DNA of 64,000 nucleotides, taken from contig NZ_CP010979.1 of assembly GCF_000498395.2 (NCBI RefSeq), positions 3,410,001-3,474,000 on the forward strand. The letters are read 5' to 3'. The translations under genes and the position numbers were made by a program. How positions within the stretch are numbered: position 1 is the first letter of the stretch; the number at the start of each line of letters is the position of its first letter. Below are positions 44,931 to 54,326 of this stretch, one piece after another. The notes below the pieces were generated by a model. The model was given only the letters and a program-made list of their open reading frames with translations. It made no database searches and was not told the origin of the DNA. Source of the stretch: Pseudomonas putida S13.1.2. GTDB taxonomy: Bacteria > Pseudomonadota > Gammaproteobacteria > Pseudomonadales > Pseudomonadaceae.

Positions 44931-45326
44931 TCAGTCGCGCGGGCGCAAGTCGATGCACACCGAGTTGATACAGTAGCGCAAGCCAGTGGGCGGCGGGCCA
45001 TCGGGGAACACGTGGCCCAGGTGCGCGTCGCAGCGCGCGCAGGTAACCTCGGTGCGGATCATGCCGTGGGAGGTATCACGGATCTCGATCATCGCGCTGT
45101 CTTCGATCGGCGCGTAGAAGCTTGGCCAGCCGCAGCCGGAGTCAAACTTGGTCTGCGCATCGAACAGTTTCGCGCTGCAGCAGATGCAGTGGTAGATACC
45201 ATCGCGGCGCTCGCTGTTGTATTTGCCGCTGAACGGCCGCTCAGTGCCTTTGAGGCGGCATACCTGGTACTGCTCGGGGTCGAGCATCGACCGCCATTGT
45301 TCCAGGGTTTTCTCGATCTTTTGCAT
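44931..45326 (-). CDS. msrB: peptide-methionine (R)-S-oxide reductase MsrB
   Basis: Reduces Met-(R)-sulfoxide in proteins; 131 residues. Zinc cysteines are C47, C50, C96 and C99 (CICC and CARC motifs). The resolving C65 is in SGCGWPSF and the catalytic C119 in LRYCINS. Promoter region shared with the divergent aminotransferase gene. First gene of the msrB-gpx operon. Confidence 0.97.
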   Translation of the reverse strand: MQKIEKTLEQWRSMLDPEQYQVCRLKGTERPFSGKYNSERRDGIYHCICCSAKLFDAQTKFDSGCGWPSFYAPIEDSAMIEIRDTSHGMIRTEVTCARCDAHLGHVFPDGPPPTGLRYCINSVCIDLRPRD

Positions 45327-45494
45327 GTGGAAACCTCGGCAGGCTGAATTTCACCGCGCACTGTCTTTTCCGGGGCGCGGGTGGCACGTATATTAGTTGG
45401 CTTCGTGTGCCAGGCGTTCAGTCTGGCACCCGCTTCCTGCCGTTTCAAACCTTTCGGCGGGGCGTAGCGCGTTTTCTCATATCGGGATCCCATC

Positions 45495-46706
45495 ATGCAG
45501 TTCAGCAAATCGAACAAGCTCGCCAATGTCTGCTACGACATTCGCGGCCCAGTGCTCAAGCACGCCAAGCGCCTGGAAGAGGAAGGCCACCGCATCCTCA
45601 AGCTGAACATCGGCAACCCGGCGCCGTTTGGCTTCGAGGCGCCTGATGAAATCCTCCAGGATGTGATCCGCAACCTGCCTACCGCACAGGGCTACAGCGA
45701 CTCCAAAGGCCTGTTCAGCGCACGCAAGGCGGTGATGCAGTACTGCCAGCAAAAGGAAATCGAAGGCGTCACCATCGAGGACATCTACCTCGGTAACGGC
45801 GTGTCCGAGCTGATCGTCATGTCGATGCAGGCGCTGCTGAACAACGGCGACGAAGTGCTGATCCCGGCCCCCGACTACCCGCTGTGGACGGCCGCCGTGA
45901 GCCTGGCCGGCGGCAAGCCGGTGCACTACCTGTGCGACGAGCAGGCCGACTGGTTCCCCGACCTTGAAGACATCAAGGCCAAGATCACGCCCAACACCAA
46001 GGCGCTGGTGATCATCAACCCGAACAACCCGACCGGCGCGGTGTACTCCAGGGAACTGCTGCTGGGCATGCTGGAACTGGCCCGCCAGCACAACCTGGTG
46101 GTGTTCTCCGACGAAATCTACGACAAGATCCTGTACGACGAAGCCGTGCACATCAGCACCGCCTCGCTGGCGCCAGACCTGCTGTGCCTGACCTTCAACG
46201 GCCTGTCCAAGTCGTACCGGGTGGCGGGTTTCCGTTCCGGCTGGCTGATCATTTCCGGGCCCAAGCACCACGCGCAAAGCTACATCGAAGGCATCGACAT
46301 GCTGGCCAACATGCGCCTGTGCGCCAACGTGCCGGCCCAGCATGCCATCCAGACCGCACTGGGCGGCTACCAGAGCATCAACGACCTGGTGCTGCCGCCA
46401 GGCCGCCTGCTGGAGCAGCGCAACCGCACCTACGAGCTGCTCAACGAAATCCCGGGGGTCAGCTGCGTGAAGCCGATGGGTGCGCTGTATGCGTTCCCGC
46501 GCATCGACCCGAAGGTGTGCCCGATTCTCAACGACGAGAAGTTCGCGCTTGACCTGCTGCTGTCGGAAAAACTGCTGATCGTACAAGGTACGGCGTTCAA
46601 CTGGCCGTGGCCGGACCACTTCCGCGTGGTGACCTTGCCGCGGGTGGATGACCTGGAAGCGGCGATTGGCCGGATCGGCAATTTCCTGCGCACTTATTCG
46701 CAGTAA
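45495..46706 (+). CDS. alaA: alanine-type aminotransferase (PLP, class I)
   Basis: PLP-dependent aminotransferase of 403 residues, closest in character to E. coli AlaA (alanine from pyruvate and glutamate). Seen motifs: LNIGNPAPFGFEAP near the N-terminus, NPNNPTGAVYS, SDEIYDKI, and the Schiff-base K239 in LSKSYRVAGFR. The ending FRVVTLPRVDDLEAAIGRI is typical. The upstream gap holds a GTGCCAG/CTGGCAC stem-loop at 45407-45429 of unknown role. The substrate call rests on family resemblance. Confidence 0.88.
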   Translation: MQFSKSNKLANVCYDIRGPVLKHAKRLEEEGHRILKLNIGNPAPFGFEAPDEILQDVIRNLPTAQGYSDSKGLFSARKAVMQYCQQKEIEGVTIEDIYLGNGVSELIVMSMQALLNNGDEVLIPAPDYPLWTAAVSLAGGKPVHYLCDEQADWFPDLEDIKAKITPNTKALVIINPNNPTGAVYSRELLLGMLELARQHNLVVFSDEIYDKILYDEAVHISTASLAPDLLCLTFNGLSKSYRVAGFRSGWLIISGPKHHAQSYIEGIDMLANMRLCANVPAQHAIQTALGGYQSINDLVLPPGRLLEQRNRTYELLNEIPGVSCVKPMGALYAFPRIDPKVCPILNDEKFALDLLLSEKLLIVQGTAFNWPWPDHFRVVTLPRVDDLEAAIGRIGNFLRTYSQ

Positions 46707-46711
46707 ATGAT

Positions 46712-46788
46712 GGCCTCTTCGCAGCGCAAGGCTGCCCCTACAGGTGTACGCGTTCTCCTGTAGGAGCAGCCTTGCGCTGCGAATGGGC
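46712..46788. repeat. REP-like inverted pair
   Basis: Inverted units with the GCAGCGCAAGGCTGC core and its reverse complement, a different subtype from the pairs near 40 kb. Located just after alaA. Confidence 0.85.
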
Positions 46789-46907
46789 TGCAAAGCAGCC
46801 CCATGCAATCTCACAGGGTGTTTCTTACATCCTGCAACGCTCTATCCCACTGCCCCCGCGCCATCCTCTGCCATACTCCGCCGTACACAGTTTGAAATAG
46901 TCGCACG

Positions 46908-46934
46908 ATTGAATCGACGCGACAGGCCCCTTAT
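46908..46934 (+). promoter_or_regulatory. candidate sigma-32 (RpoH) heat-shock promoter of htpX
   Basis: ATTGAAT, 12-nt spacer, then CCCCTTAT, close to the RpoH consensus (CTTGAAA / CCCCATNT). It ends 48 bp before the htpX start, which fits known heat-shock control of htpX in other proteobacteria. Confidence 0.55.
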
Positions 46935-46982
46935 ATACCCCGCAGTAAGCGACAATTCATCCGTCAGGAGAACGTAACAACC

Positions 46983-47870
46983 ATGATGCGCATTCTGTTG
47001 TTTGTGGCCACCAACCTCGCGGTGGTGCTGGTTGCAAGCATTACCCTGAGCCTGTTCGGTTTCAACGGGTTCATGGCCGCCAACGGGGTCGACCTGAACC
47101 TCAGCAGCCTGCTGGTGTTCTGCGCCGTGTTCGGCTTTGCCGGCTCCCTCGTCTCGCTGTTCATCTCCAAGTGGATGGCGAAGATGACCACCGGCACCCA
47201 GATCATCAGCCAGCCGCGCACCCGCCACGAGCAGTGGCTGCTGCAAACGGTCGAAGAGCTGTCCCGTGAAGCAGGCATCAAAATGCCCGAGGTGGGCATC
47301 TTCCCGGCGTACGAGGCCAACGCCTTCGCCACCGGCTGGAACCGCAACGACGCGCTGGTAGCCGTGTCCCAGGGCTTGCTGGAGCGTTTCTCGCCCGATG
47401 AAGTGCGGGCAGTGCTGGCCCACGAGATCGGCCACGTGGCCAACGGCGACATGGTCACCCTGGCGCTGGTGCAGGGCGTGGTGAACACCTTCGTGATGTT
47501 CTTCGCACGCATCATCGGCAACTTCGTCGACAAGGTCATCTTCAAGAACGAAGAGGGCCAGGGCATTGCCTACTACGTGGCGACCATCGTTGCCGAGCTG
47601 ATCCTGGGCATCCTGGCCAGCATGATCGTGATGTGGTTCTCGCGCCGCCGCGAATTCCGCGCCGACGAAGCCGGTGCGCAACTGGCCGGTACCTCGGCCA
47701 TGATCGGCGCCCTGCAACGTCTGCGCGTGGAGCAAGGCCTGCCGGTGCACATGCCCGACACCATGAAGGCCTTTGGCATCAATGGCGGCCTCAAGCACGG
47801 CCTGGCCGGGCTGCTGATGAGCCACCCGCCACTGGAAGACCGTATCGAGGCCCTGCGCCGCCGCGGTTGA
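46983..47870 (+). CDS. htpX: membrane zinc metalloprotease HtpX
   Basis: Heat-shock inner-membrane protease (M48B) that degrades misfolded membrane proteins. 295 residues: two N-terminal TM helices, the zinc motif HEIGH at 147-151 ([12 protein letters not shown]), two further hydrophobic segments after it, and the third ligand region [10 protein letters not shown]. The C-terminus [11 protein letters not shown] is standard. AGGAGA precedes the ATG. Followed by a strong terminator shared with tpm. Confidence 0.97.
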   Translation: MMRILLFVATNLAVVLVASITLSLFGFNGFMAANGVDLNLSSLLVFCAVFGFAGSLVSLFISKWMAKMTTGTQIISQPRTRHEQWLLQTVEELSREAGIKMPEVGIFPAYEANAFATGWNRNDALVAVSQGLLERFSPDEVRAVLAHEIGHVANGDMVTLALVQGVVNTFVMFFARIIGNFVDKVIFKNEEGQGIAYYVATIVAELILGILASMIVMWFSRRREFRADEAGAQLAGTSAMIGALQRLRVEQGLPVHMPDTMKAFGINGGLKHGLAGLLMSHPPLEDRIEALRRRG

Positions 47871-47887
47871 TCCATTGGGTCATGCAA

Positions 47888-47915
47888 AAAAAGGGCGACT
47901 ACGGTCGCCCTTTTT
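47888..47915. terminator. bidirectional terminator between htpX and tpm
   Basis: Stem GGGCGAC/GTCGCCC with TACG loop, flanked by A and T runs on the two sides; works for both convergent genes. Confidence 0.93.
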
Positions 47916-47919
47916 CGTA

Positions 47920-48570
47920 TTACCGACCAAGCCGGTACACCCGCTCCAACAGACTGGAAACCCCGGCCTGCACAAACTTGGGGCTATCCTGAATCATCTC
48001 CACAGCCTCCAGTTCATTCAGCTGCCACCCTGCAAACCCCTGCCGCACCTCCGCATCCCCGACTGAAAACGGCGGCCCGGCCAGCAGTGACTGGTCATAA
48101 TCCAGGGTCACCACCAAACCCTGGCAATTCGCCGGCAGCAAAGCCGTCAGCACCTGCATGTACATCGCGCGCATCTGCGCTGGCAGTGCAATCAACGCCG
48201 CCCGGTCATACAGCCCCACGCAGTCGCCGATATCCTGCGCACGCAACGCAAAGAAATCACCACACCACAGCTCCACGTCACCACTGCGCCAAACCTCGAA
48301 GTCCCGGCGTTGCTGCACCTCGGCTTCAAGCCCGTGCTCGCGGAAGAAATCTTCCACTGCCCGCCGCGACAGCTCCACACCCAACACGCGGTACCCCTGC
48401 CCGGCCAGCCAGGCCAGGTCCAGGCTCTTGCCGCACAGCGGCACCAGCACGCGGCTGCCAGGCGCCAGGCCCAGTGCCGGCCAGTGCGCCTGCAAGTATG
48501 AATTGACCTGCCCTTGGTGAAAGCCGATCTGGTTGTCGGCCCACCGCTTGTGCCAGAACGCTGGCTCCAT
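47920..48570 (-). CDS. tpm: thiopurine S-methyltransferase
   Basis: SAM-dependent methyltransferase of 216 residues, the bacterial TPMT type linked to methylation of thiopurines and to tellurite/selenium volatilisation in pseudomonads. The N-terminal signature is FWHKRWADNQIGFHQ, the SAM-binding motif VLVPLCGKSLDLAWLAGQGY, followed by GVELSRRAVEDFF. AAGGAG is 6 nt upstream of the ATG. Confidence 0.96.
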   Translation of the reverse strand: MEPAFWHKRWADNQIGFHQGQVNSYLQAHWPALGLAPGSRVLVPLCGKSLDLAWLAGQGYRVLGVELSRRAVEDFFREHGLEAEVQQRRDFEVWRSGDVELWCGDFFALRAQDIGDCVGLYDRAALIALPAQMRAMYMQVLTALLPANCQGLVVTLDYDQSLLAGPPFSVGDAEVRQGFAGWQLNELEAVEMIQDSPKFVQAGVSSLLERVYRLGR

Positions 48571-48680
48571 GGTTGCTCCTTGTTTATCGAGTAAACCGAT
48601 AGAAATCGCGTAAAACTTGCGATGGTTATCGATCAGTTTCTGATCGAAGATGGGTGCATCTTAACCTTCAGGACCTTGCC

Positions 48681-49448
48681 ATGCTGCCCAGCCTGTTCAT
48701 CTCCCATGGTTCCCCCATGCTCGCCCTGCACCCCGGTGCCAGCGGGCCGGCCTTGGGCGGGCTGGCCAACAGCCTGCCACGCCCCAAGGCAATCGTGGTG
48801 GTGTCGGCGCACTGGGAAAGCCGTGAACTGCTGGTGACCAGCAGTGCGCAGCCAGAAACCTGGCACGACTTCTACGGTTTTCCACCGGCCTTGTACGCGG
48901 TGCAGTACCCAGCGGCGGGTGAGCCCACCCTGGCAGGCCAAATCAGCGAGTTGCTGAAGGCTGCGGGGCTGCCAGCCCGGCTGGACGCTCAGCGACCGTT
49001 CGATCATGGCGCCTGGGTACCGCTGTCGCTGATGTACCCGGACGCGAGCATTGCGGTGGTGCAGGTTTCCCTGCCCAGCCACATGGGGCCTGGGTTGCAG
49101 GTGAAGGTGGGCCAGGCGCTGGCAAGCTTGCGCGACGAGGGCATCTTGCTGGTGGGTTCGGGCAGCATCACCCATAACCTGGGGGAACTGGACTGGCACG
49201 CAGGGCCGGATGTGATCGAGCCGTGGGCGCTGGCGTTCAGGGATTGGGTGGTGGAGCGGCTACAGGCTGATGACCAGGCGGCATTGCTGGATTACCGGCG
49301 GCAGGCGCCGTTTGCGGTGCGTAACCACCCCAGTGATGAGCATTTGCTGCCGTTGTTCTTTGCCCTGGGGGCTGGGGGCAAGTTTGGGGTGGTGCATCAG
49401 GGGTTTACCCTGGGGGCGCTGGGGATGGACATCTATCGGTTCGACTGA
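48681..49448 (+). CDS. DODA-type extradiol aromatic ring-opening dioxygenase (YgiD-like)
   Basis: Non-heme metal dioxygenase of 255 residues in the LigB/DODA (YgiD) family, which opens catechol-type rings. Metal-site histidines are seen in LFISHGSPMLAL (N-terminus), VVSAHWES and PFDHGAWVPL. GSGSITHNL is another family mark. The start at 48681 has AGGA at the right spacing; an in-frame start 27 bp upstream is less likely. It is divergent from tpm. The physiological substrate is unknown. Confidence 0.9.
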   Translation: MLPSLFISHGSPMLALHPGASGPALGGLANSLPRPKAIVVVSAHWESRELLVTSSAQPETWHDFYGFPPALYAVQYPAAGEPTLAGQISELLKAAGLPARLDAQRPFDHGAWVPLSLMYPDASIAVVQVSLPSHMGPGLQVKVGQALASLRDEGILLVGSGSITHNLGELDWHAGPDVIEPWALAFRDWVVERLQADDQAALLDYRRQAPFAVRNHPSDEHLLPLFFALGAGGKFGVVHQGFTLGALGMDIYRFD

Positions 49449-49450
49449 AG

Positions 49451-49544
49451 GGCCTCTTCGCGGGCTTGCCCGCTCCCACAGGTACTCCACAGGTTTCAAT
49501 ACGTGTGCAGGACCTGTGGGAGCGGGCAAGCCCGCGAAAGGGCC
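49451..49544. repeat. REP pair (inverted)
   Basis: CGCGGGCTTGCCCGC subtype, both arms intact, between the convergent dioxygenase and helicase genes. Confidence 0.92.
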
Positions 49545-49553
49545 GGTACAGGC

Positions 49554-49588
49554 AAAAAAAATCCCCGACCTGAGCCGGGGATTTTTTT
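49554..49588. terminator. bidirectional terminator
   Basis: A-run, ATCCCCG stem with CGGGGAT, then T7. Ends the dioxygenase on the plus strand and the DEAD-box helicase on the minus strand. Confidence 0.92.
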
Positions 49589-49600
49589 AGTGCGCCAGGA

Positions 49601-51283
49601 TCAATCCTCGCGGTAGCGACGCAGCTTCAGCTGCTTGCCAGCCACGCGGGTGTCCTTGAGCTTGGACAGCAGCTTCTCGAGGCCATCTTCCGGCAGCTCG
49701 ACCAGGCTGAAGCTGTCGCGCACCTGGATGCGGCCGATGGCGTCACGCGCCAGGCCACCCTCGTTGAGGATCGCGCCCAGCAGGTTCTTGGCAGCGATAC
49801 CGTCACGGGCACCCAGGGCAGTACGGCAACGTACACGGCCTTCGGCCAGCGGCAGCGGCGCACGGCGCTCGCGGTCACCACGGTCAGGACGCTCGCCACG
49901 GTCAGGGCGCTCACTGCGCTCGCCACGCGGGGCACCAACGCCCGGCACCAGCGGCTGCTCACGCTCTACCGCAGCCAGGTCCAGCGCCTGGCCATTGGTG
50001 GCTTTGCGCAGCAAGGCCGAAGCCAGCGCACGTGCGCTGCAACCCAGGTCGGTGGTCAGGCGGTCGAACAGTTCGCCGTGGGTGGCTTCTGCTTCGGCTA
50101 CCAGCGGCGCCAGGCTCGAGGTCAGCTTCTTGATGCGGGCATCCAGCACGGCCTGGGCATTCGGCAGGCGGGCTTCGGCAACTTTCTGCCCGGTCACACG
50201 CTCGATCACTTGCAGCATGCGGCGCTCACGCGGGGTGACCAGCAGCAGCGCACGGCCTTCGCGACCGGCACGGCCAGTACGGCCGATACGGTGCACGTAG
50301 GACTCCGGGTCGTACGGCATGTCAACGTTGAACACGTGAGTGATGCGCGGTACGTCCAGACCACGGGCAGCGACGTCGGTGGCGACGACGATGTCCAGGC
50401 GGCCATCCTTGAGCGAGTCGATTACGCGCTCACGCTGGTTCTGGGCGATGTCGCCGTTCAGCGCGGCAGCCTTGTAGCCTTTGGCTTCCAGCGCGGCGGC
50501 CAGGTCCAAGGTGGCTTGCTTGGTACGCACGAAGGCGATCAGCGCGTCGAACTCTTCCACTTCCAACAGACGCAGCACAGCCGGGATCTTCTGGTCGGCG
50601 TGGACCATCAGGTGGGCCTGGTCGATCGCGGTTACGGTCTGGGTCTTGGTCTGGATCTTGACGTGCTTGGGCTCGCGCAGGTGGCGCTCGGCGATCGAAC
50701 GGATCGACGACGGCAGGGTAGCCGAGAACAATACGGTCTGACGGGTAGCCGGGATTGCGTCGAAGATCACTTCGAGGTCATCCATGAAGCCCAGCTTCAG
50801 CATCTCGTCGGCTTCGTCCAGTACCAGGTACTGCACGGTGGACAAGACTTTTTCGTCACGACGCAGGTGGTCGCACAGACGGCCTGGGGTGGCCACGACG
50901 ATTTGCGCGCCGTTGCGGATTGCGCGCAGCTGTGGGCCCATCGGGGCGCCACCGTATACGGCAACCACGTTCACGCCCGGCATCTGCTTGGCGTAGGTTT
51001 CGAAAGCGGTAGCAACTTGCAGCGCCAACTCACGGGTTGGCGCCAGGATCAGGGCTTGCGGTTCGCGCTTGCTCACATCGATCTTGTTGAGGATCGGCAG
51101 GGCGAAGGCAGCGGTCTTGCCGGTGCCAGTCTGCGCCTGGCCGATCATGTCGTGACCGGCGAGGATGATCGGGATCGATTGTTGCTGAATGGCGGACGGC
51201 TCTTCGTAGCCGGTAGCCACAACAGCAGCAACAATGTTCGGATTAAGATCGAGAGCGGCGAAGCCGCCGGTTTCCTGGGTCAT
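49601..51283 (-). CDS. deaD: DEAD-box ATP-dependent RNA helicase (DeaD/CsdA type)
   Basis: Cold-adaptation and ribosome-assembly helicase of 560 residues. Motifs in order: Q-motif region EEPSAIQQQSIP, Walker A AQTGTGKT (K56), PTRELA, DEAD, SAT, and HRIGRTGRAG. The C-terminal region has an Arg/Asp/Gly-rich linker (RSERPDRGERPDRG) and then the DbpA-type RNA-binding domain ending QLKLRRYRED. The ATG at 51283 follows AGAGG. It is preceded by a ~210-nt leader (see separate entry). Confidence 0.95.
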   Translation of the reverse strand: MTQETGGFAALDLNPNIVAAVVATGYEEPSAIQQQSIPIILAGHDMIGQAQTGTGKTAAFALPILNKIDVSKREPQALILAPTRELALQVATAFETYAKQMPGVNVVAVYGGAPMGPQLRAIRNGAQIVVATPGRLCDHLRRDEKVLSTVQYLVLDEADEMLKLGFMDDLEVIFDAIPATRQTVLFSATLPSSIRSIAERHLREPKHVKIQTKTQTVTAIDQAHLMVHADQKIPAVLRLLEVEEFDALIAFVRTKQATLDLAAALEAKGYKAAALNGDIAQNQRERVIDSLKDGRLDIVVATDVAARGLDVPRITHVFNVDMPYDPESYVHRIGRTGRAGREGRALLLVTPRERRMLQVIERVTGQKVAEARLPNAQAVLDARIKKLTSSLAPLVAEAEATHGELFDRLTTDLGCSARALASALLRKATNGQALDLAAVEREQPLVPGVGAPRGERSERPDRGERPDRGDRERRAPLPLAEGRVRCRTALGARDGIAAKNLLGAILNEGGLARDAIGRIQVRDSFSLVELPEDGLEKLLSKLKDTRVAGKQLKLRRYRED

Positions 51284-51505
51284 GGGTCTGCCTCTAGGTG
51301 CATCCGCAAAGACCCATGCTCCAAAGCTGCACATGCCTTGAAAGACCGTCAGGTCACCCAGGCAGCTTTGGCGGCGGGGATTTGCGAAAACGATTGAAAA
51401 AGAAAACGTGGGAAGGTCCGCCTAGCGGACGCGCAGCCGAAGCTGGACTCGGAGGATTTGCACCACCTGATTTTGAGGTCCGCTAAAAGACCGGCGCGTA
51501 CTATA
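51284..51505 (-). promoter_or_regulatory. promoter and long structured 5' leader of deaD
   Basis: Gene-free on both strands. On the minus strand a -10 TATAGT sits at 51500-51505 with a poor -35, putting the likely start near 51492 and giving a leader of about 205 nt. It contains two stable hairpins: GTCCGC-CTA-GCGGAC at 51416-51430 and CAGC-CGAA-GCTG at 51434-51445. Long leaders are known for cold-shock helicase mRNAs; thermosensing here is inference. Confidence 0.5.
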
Positions 51506-51612
51506 CCCGAAATAAGGGGTGGCGTGAGGAATTTTTTCAGGGTGCAAAGCCATTACCGAGCCATCAATCAATCCACGCTGAATCGATAATTCCCTGAAGC
51601 CTCACCCGATCT

Positions 51613-51731
51613 GTGTGGGAGCGGCCTTGCGCCGCGAAAGGGCCGCAGAGCGGCCCCAGCAACGTATGCGGCGAAGCTGAAATTTGTGGGGGCGCTTCGC
51701 ACCCCATTCGCGGCACAAGGCCGCTCCTACA
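51613..51731. repeat. REP-like inverted pair
   Basis: GTGGGAGCGGCCTTGCG arm and a matching arm ending CAAGGCCGCTCCTAC, with a diverged middle. It fills most of the gap between the deaD promoter and the synthase-like gene. Confidence 0.8.
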
Positions 51732-51748
51732 GGGACCGTGCCAGCCTG

Positions 51749-52504
51749 TCAGGTAGCTGGCCGAATCTGCTTGATCAACGCTTCCAGGCTATAACCCAGC
51801 TGCGGCGCCAGCGCCTCGGCCCGGGCCCGCAGCCCCTCCAGGTCCAGCGTCTGCTCAAGGTCAGCAGGCACCAGCAAGATCACATTGCCCTCCTTCACCG
51901 GCAGCTCCCAGTAATGCCGGTGGTACAACCCGCGCAGCAACGCTGCGCCCAGCGGCCTGCCGTCGTCGGTGGCCCACTGATTGATCACCAGCCAGCCGCC
52001 CGGGTTCAGCTGCTGCTGGCAGTTTTCCAGAAAATTCCACGCCAGGTGCCCCACGCCCGGCCCGTGGTCGGTGTACAGGTCGACAAACAACAGGTCGGCC
52101 TTTTCGGCCGTGGGCAGCAACTCGATGGCATCGCCGATGCGCACGTACAACCGAGGGTCGTCATCCAGGCCCAGGTGTTCCATGGCCAGGCGCGGTACGT
52201 CCGGGCGCAGCTCGATGGCCTCGATGTCTTCAAGCGGCAGAAACTTCATGCAAGCCTGGGTCAGCGTGCCGGCACCCAGGCCAAGAAACAGCGCGCTCTC
52301 CGGCTGTTCATGGCACAGCGCCCCCACCAGCATGGCGCGGGTGTAGTCGTATTCCAGCCAGCTGGGGTCGGCCGTGAACACGCAGCTTTGCTCGATGGCA
52401 TCGCCAAATTCCAGAAAGCGGTAGTCGTCTACTTCATACACGCTGATGACGCCAAAAGCGTCCTCTACCCGTGCCAGTAGCCGCTCTTCCCGTTCCGCCG
52501 TCAT
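51749..52504 (-). CDS. spermidine-synthase-like methyltransferase-fold protein
   Basis: 251-residue Rossmann-fold protein of the spermidine synthase-like (SpeE-like) group. The nucleotide-binding motif is ALFLGLGAGTLTQACM, followed by IEAIELRPDVPRLA and the catalytic-site-like segment DLLFVDLYTDHGPG. The N-terminal tetramerisation region is short compared with true spermidine synthases. The ATG at 52504 has AGGTGG upstream. The substrate is unclear; putrescine aminopropyltransferase activity should not be assumed. Confidence 0.85.
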   Translation of the reverse strand: MTAEREERLLARVEDAFGVISVYEVDDYRFLEFGDAIEQSCVFTADPSWLEYDYTRAMLVGALCHEQPESALFLGLGAGTLTQACMKFLPLEDIEAIELRPDVPRLAMEHLGLDDDPRLYVRIGDAIELLPTAEKADLLFVDLYTDHGPGVGHLAWNFLENCQQQLNPGGWLVINQWATDDGRPLGAALLRGLYHRHYWELPVKEGNVILLVPADLEQTLDLEGLRARAEALAPQLGYSLEALIKQIRPAT

Positions 52505-52619
52505 GCTCACCACCTACCCGCACAAAACGCGCATTGTCCGTCAACACCCTTGATGCAACAAGCGCAGCGCCAACTGTTACCATGGCCTATAGCCTACAAC
52601 CTACAAGACCGAGCCCGAG

Positions 52620-53966
52620 ATGAACCGACCGTGGAGCCCTGACAGCTGGCGCGCCCTGCCGATCCAGCAGCAACCGAACTACCCTGATGCCGCGCACCTG
52701 CTGAAGGTTGAACAAACCCTCGCCAGCTACCCGCCGCTGGTGTTCGCGGGCGAGGCACGCGAGCTGCGCAGGCAATTTGCCGAGGTTACCGAAGGCCGCG
52801 CCTTCCTGCTGCAAGGGGGCGACTGCGCCGAGAGCTTCGCCGAGTTCTCGGCGGCAAAAATCCGCGACACCTTCAAGGTGCTGCTGCAGATGGCCATTGT
52901 CATGACCTTTGCTGCAGGTTGCCCGGTGGTCAAGGTCGGGCGCATGGCCGGGCAGTTTGCCAAGCCACGCTCCTCGGGCGATGAAACCATCGGCGACATC
53001 ACCCTGCCCGCCTACCGCGGCGACATCGTCAACGGCATCGGCTTTGACGCCAAAAGCCGCATCCCCGACCCGGAACGCCTGCTGCAGGCTTACCACCAGG
53101 CCACCGCCAGCCTCAACCTGCTGCGCGCCTTTGCCCAGGGCGGGTTTGCCGACCTGCATCAGGTGCACAAGTGGAACCTGGATTTCATCGCCAACTCGGC
53201 GCTGGCCGACAAGTACCACCAACTGGCCAACCGCATCGACGAAACCCTGGCATTTATGCGTGCCTGCGGCCTGGACAGCGCGCCGCAACTTCGCGAAACC
53301 AGCTTTTTCACTGCCCACGAAGCGCTGCTGCTGAACTACGAAGAAGCCTTCGTGCGCCAGGACAGCCTGACCGGCGACTACTACGACTGCTCGGCGCACA
53401 TGCTGTGGATTGGCGACCGCACCCGCCAACTCGACGGCGCCCACGTGGAGTTTTTGCGCGGCGTGCACAACCCGATCGGGGTCAAGGTCGGCCCCAGCAT
53501 GAACCCCGAAGAGCTGATCCGCCTGATCGACACGCTGAACCCGGCCAACGACCCCGGGCGCCTGAACCTGATCGTGCGCATGGGCGCAAGCAAGGTGGGC
53601 GACCACCTGCCGGGGCTTATCCGCACCGTCGAGCGCGAGGGGCGCAAGGTGCTGTGGAGCTCCGACCCGATGCACGGCAACACCATCAAGGCCAGCAGCG
53701 GCTACAAGACCCGCGACTTTGCGCAGATTCTGGATGAGGTGAAGCAGTTCTTCCAGGTGCACCAGGCCGAGGGCAGCCATGCTGGCGGCATTCATATCGA
53801 GATGACCGGGCAGAATGTCACCGAATGCATCGGCGGCGCCCGGCCGATCACCGAAGATGCGTTGTCTGACCGGTATCACACCCATTGTGACCCGCGGATG
53901 AATGCCGATCAGTCGCTGGAGCTGGCGTTTTTGATTGCAGAGACGTTGAAGCAGGTACGGCGGTGA
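52620..53966 (+). CDS. class II 3-deoxy-7-phosphoheptulonate (DAHP) synthase
   Basis: First enzyme of the shikimate pathway (PEP + erythrose-4-phosphate to DAHP). 448 residues, plant-like class II type. Recognised by [19 protein letters not shown] at the start, [32 protein letters not shown] and [10 protein letters not shown]. An ortholog is PA2843 in P. aeruginosa (from memory). Monocistronic, divergent from the synthase-like gene. Confidence 0.96.
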   Translation: MNRPWSPDSWRALPIQQQPNYPDAAHLLKVEQTLASYPPLVFAGEARELRRQFAEVTEGRAFLLQGGDCAESFAEFSAAKIRDTFKVLLQMAIVMTFAAGCPVVKVGRMAGQFAKPRSSGDETIGDITLPAYRGDIVNGIGFDAKSRIPDPERLLQAYHQATASLNLLRAFAQGGFADLHQVHKWNLDFIANSALADKYHQLANRIDETLAFMRACGLDSAPQLRETSFFTAHEALLLNYEEAFVRQDSLTGDYYDCSAHMLWIGDRTRQLDGAHVEFLRGVHNPIGVKVGPSMNPEELIRLIDTLNPANDPGRLNLIVRMGASKVGDHLPGLIRTVEREGRKVLWSSDPMHGNTIKASSGYKTRDFAQILDEVKQFFQVHQAEGSHAGGIHIEMTGQNVTECIGGARPITEDALSDRYHTHCDPRMNADQSLELAFLIAETLKQVRR

Positions 53967-54010
53967 GGCTGGGGCGCATGCCTTGAGAAGCCAGGCGCCC
54001 CGGCCCACAC

Positions 54011-54229
54011 TCATTTTCTCAGCGGGTCATCCCAGAAATGCCGCTCGGCCTCTTGCTGGATATCCGCCCGGCTCAACCCCAGGTCGTGCAAGGTTGCATC
54101 ACTGAGGCTGGCCAGCTCCTGGCGCTGGCGGTACAGCTGCAGCCAGCGCGCCGGGCGCTGCAGGGCCGCATGCCACAGGTGGCTCAGGGACAAGGCGGGT
54201 TGCTGGATGGTGCTGACATGACCTTTCAT
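54011..54229 (-). CDS. DUF1127 small protein
   Basis: 72-residue basic protein with the YjiS-like DUF1127 domain at the C-terminus: LWLQLYRQRQELASLSDATLHDLGLSRADI in style (seen as RQELASLSDATLHDLG). The ATG at 54229 has GGAGGG upstream. Small DUF1127 proteins in other bacteria act in RNA metabolism or phosphate-related regulation; the role here is unknown. Divergent from the LysR gene at 54327. Confidence 0.87.
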   Translation of the reverse strand: MKGHVSTIQQPALSLSHLWHAALQRPARWLQLYRQRQELASLSDATLHDLGLSRADIQQEAERHFWDDPLRK

Positions 54230-54326
54230 CGTGAAGCCCTCCGTGTTGGATGGCCTCAGTCTCGCGCCGGGCTTAAGATCAATCCAACGAATGTTTCTGA
54301 TGCCGTGCATCTCGGAGATTGATGCA

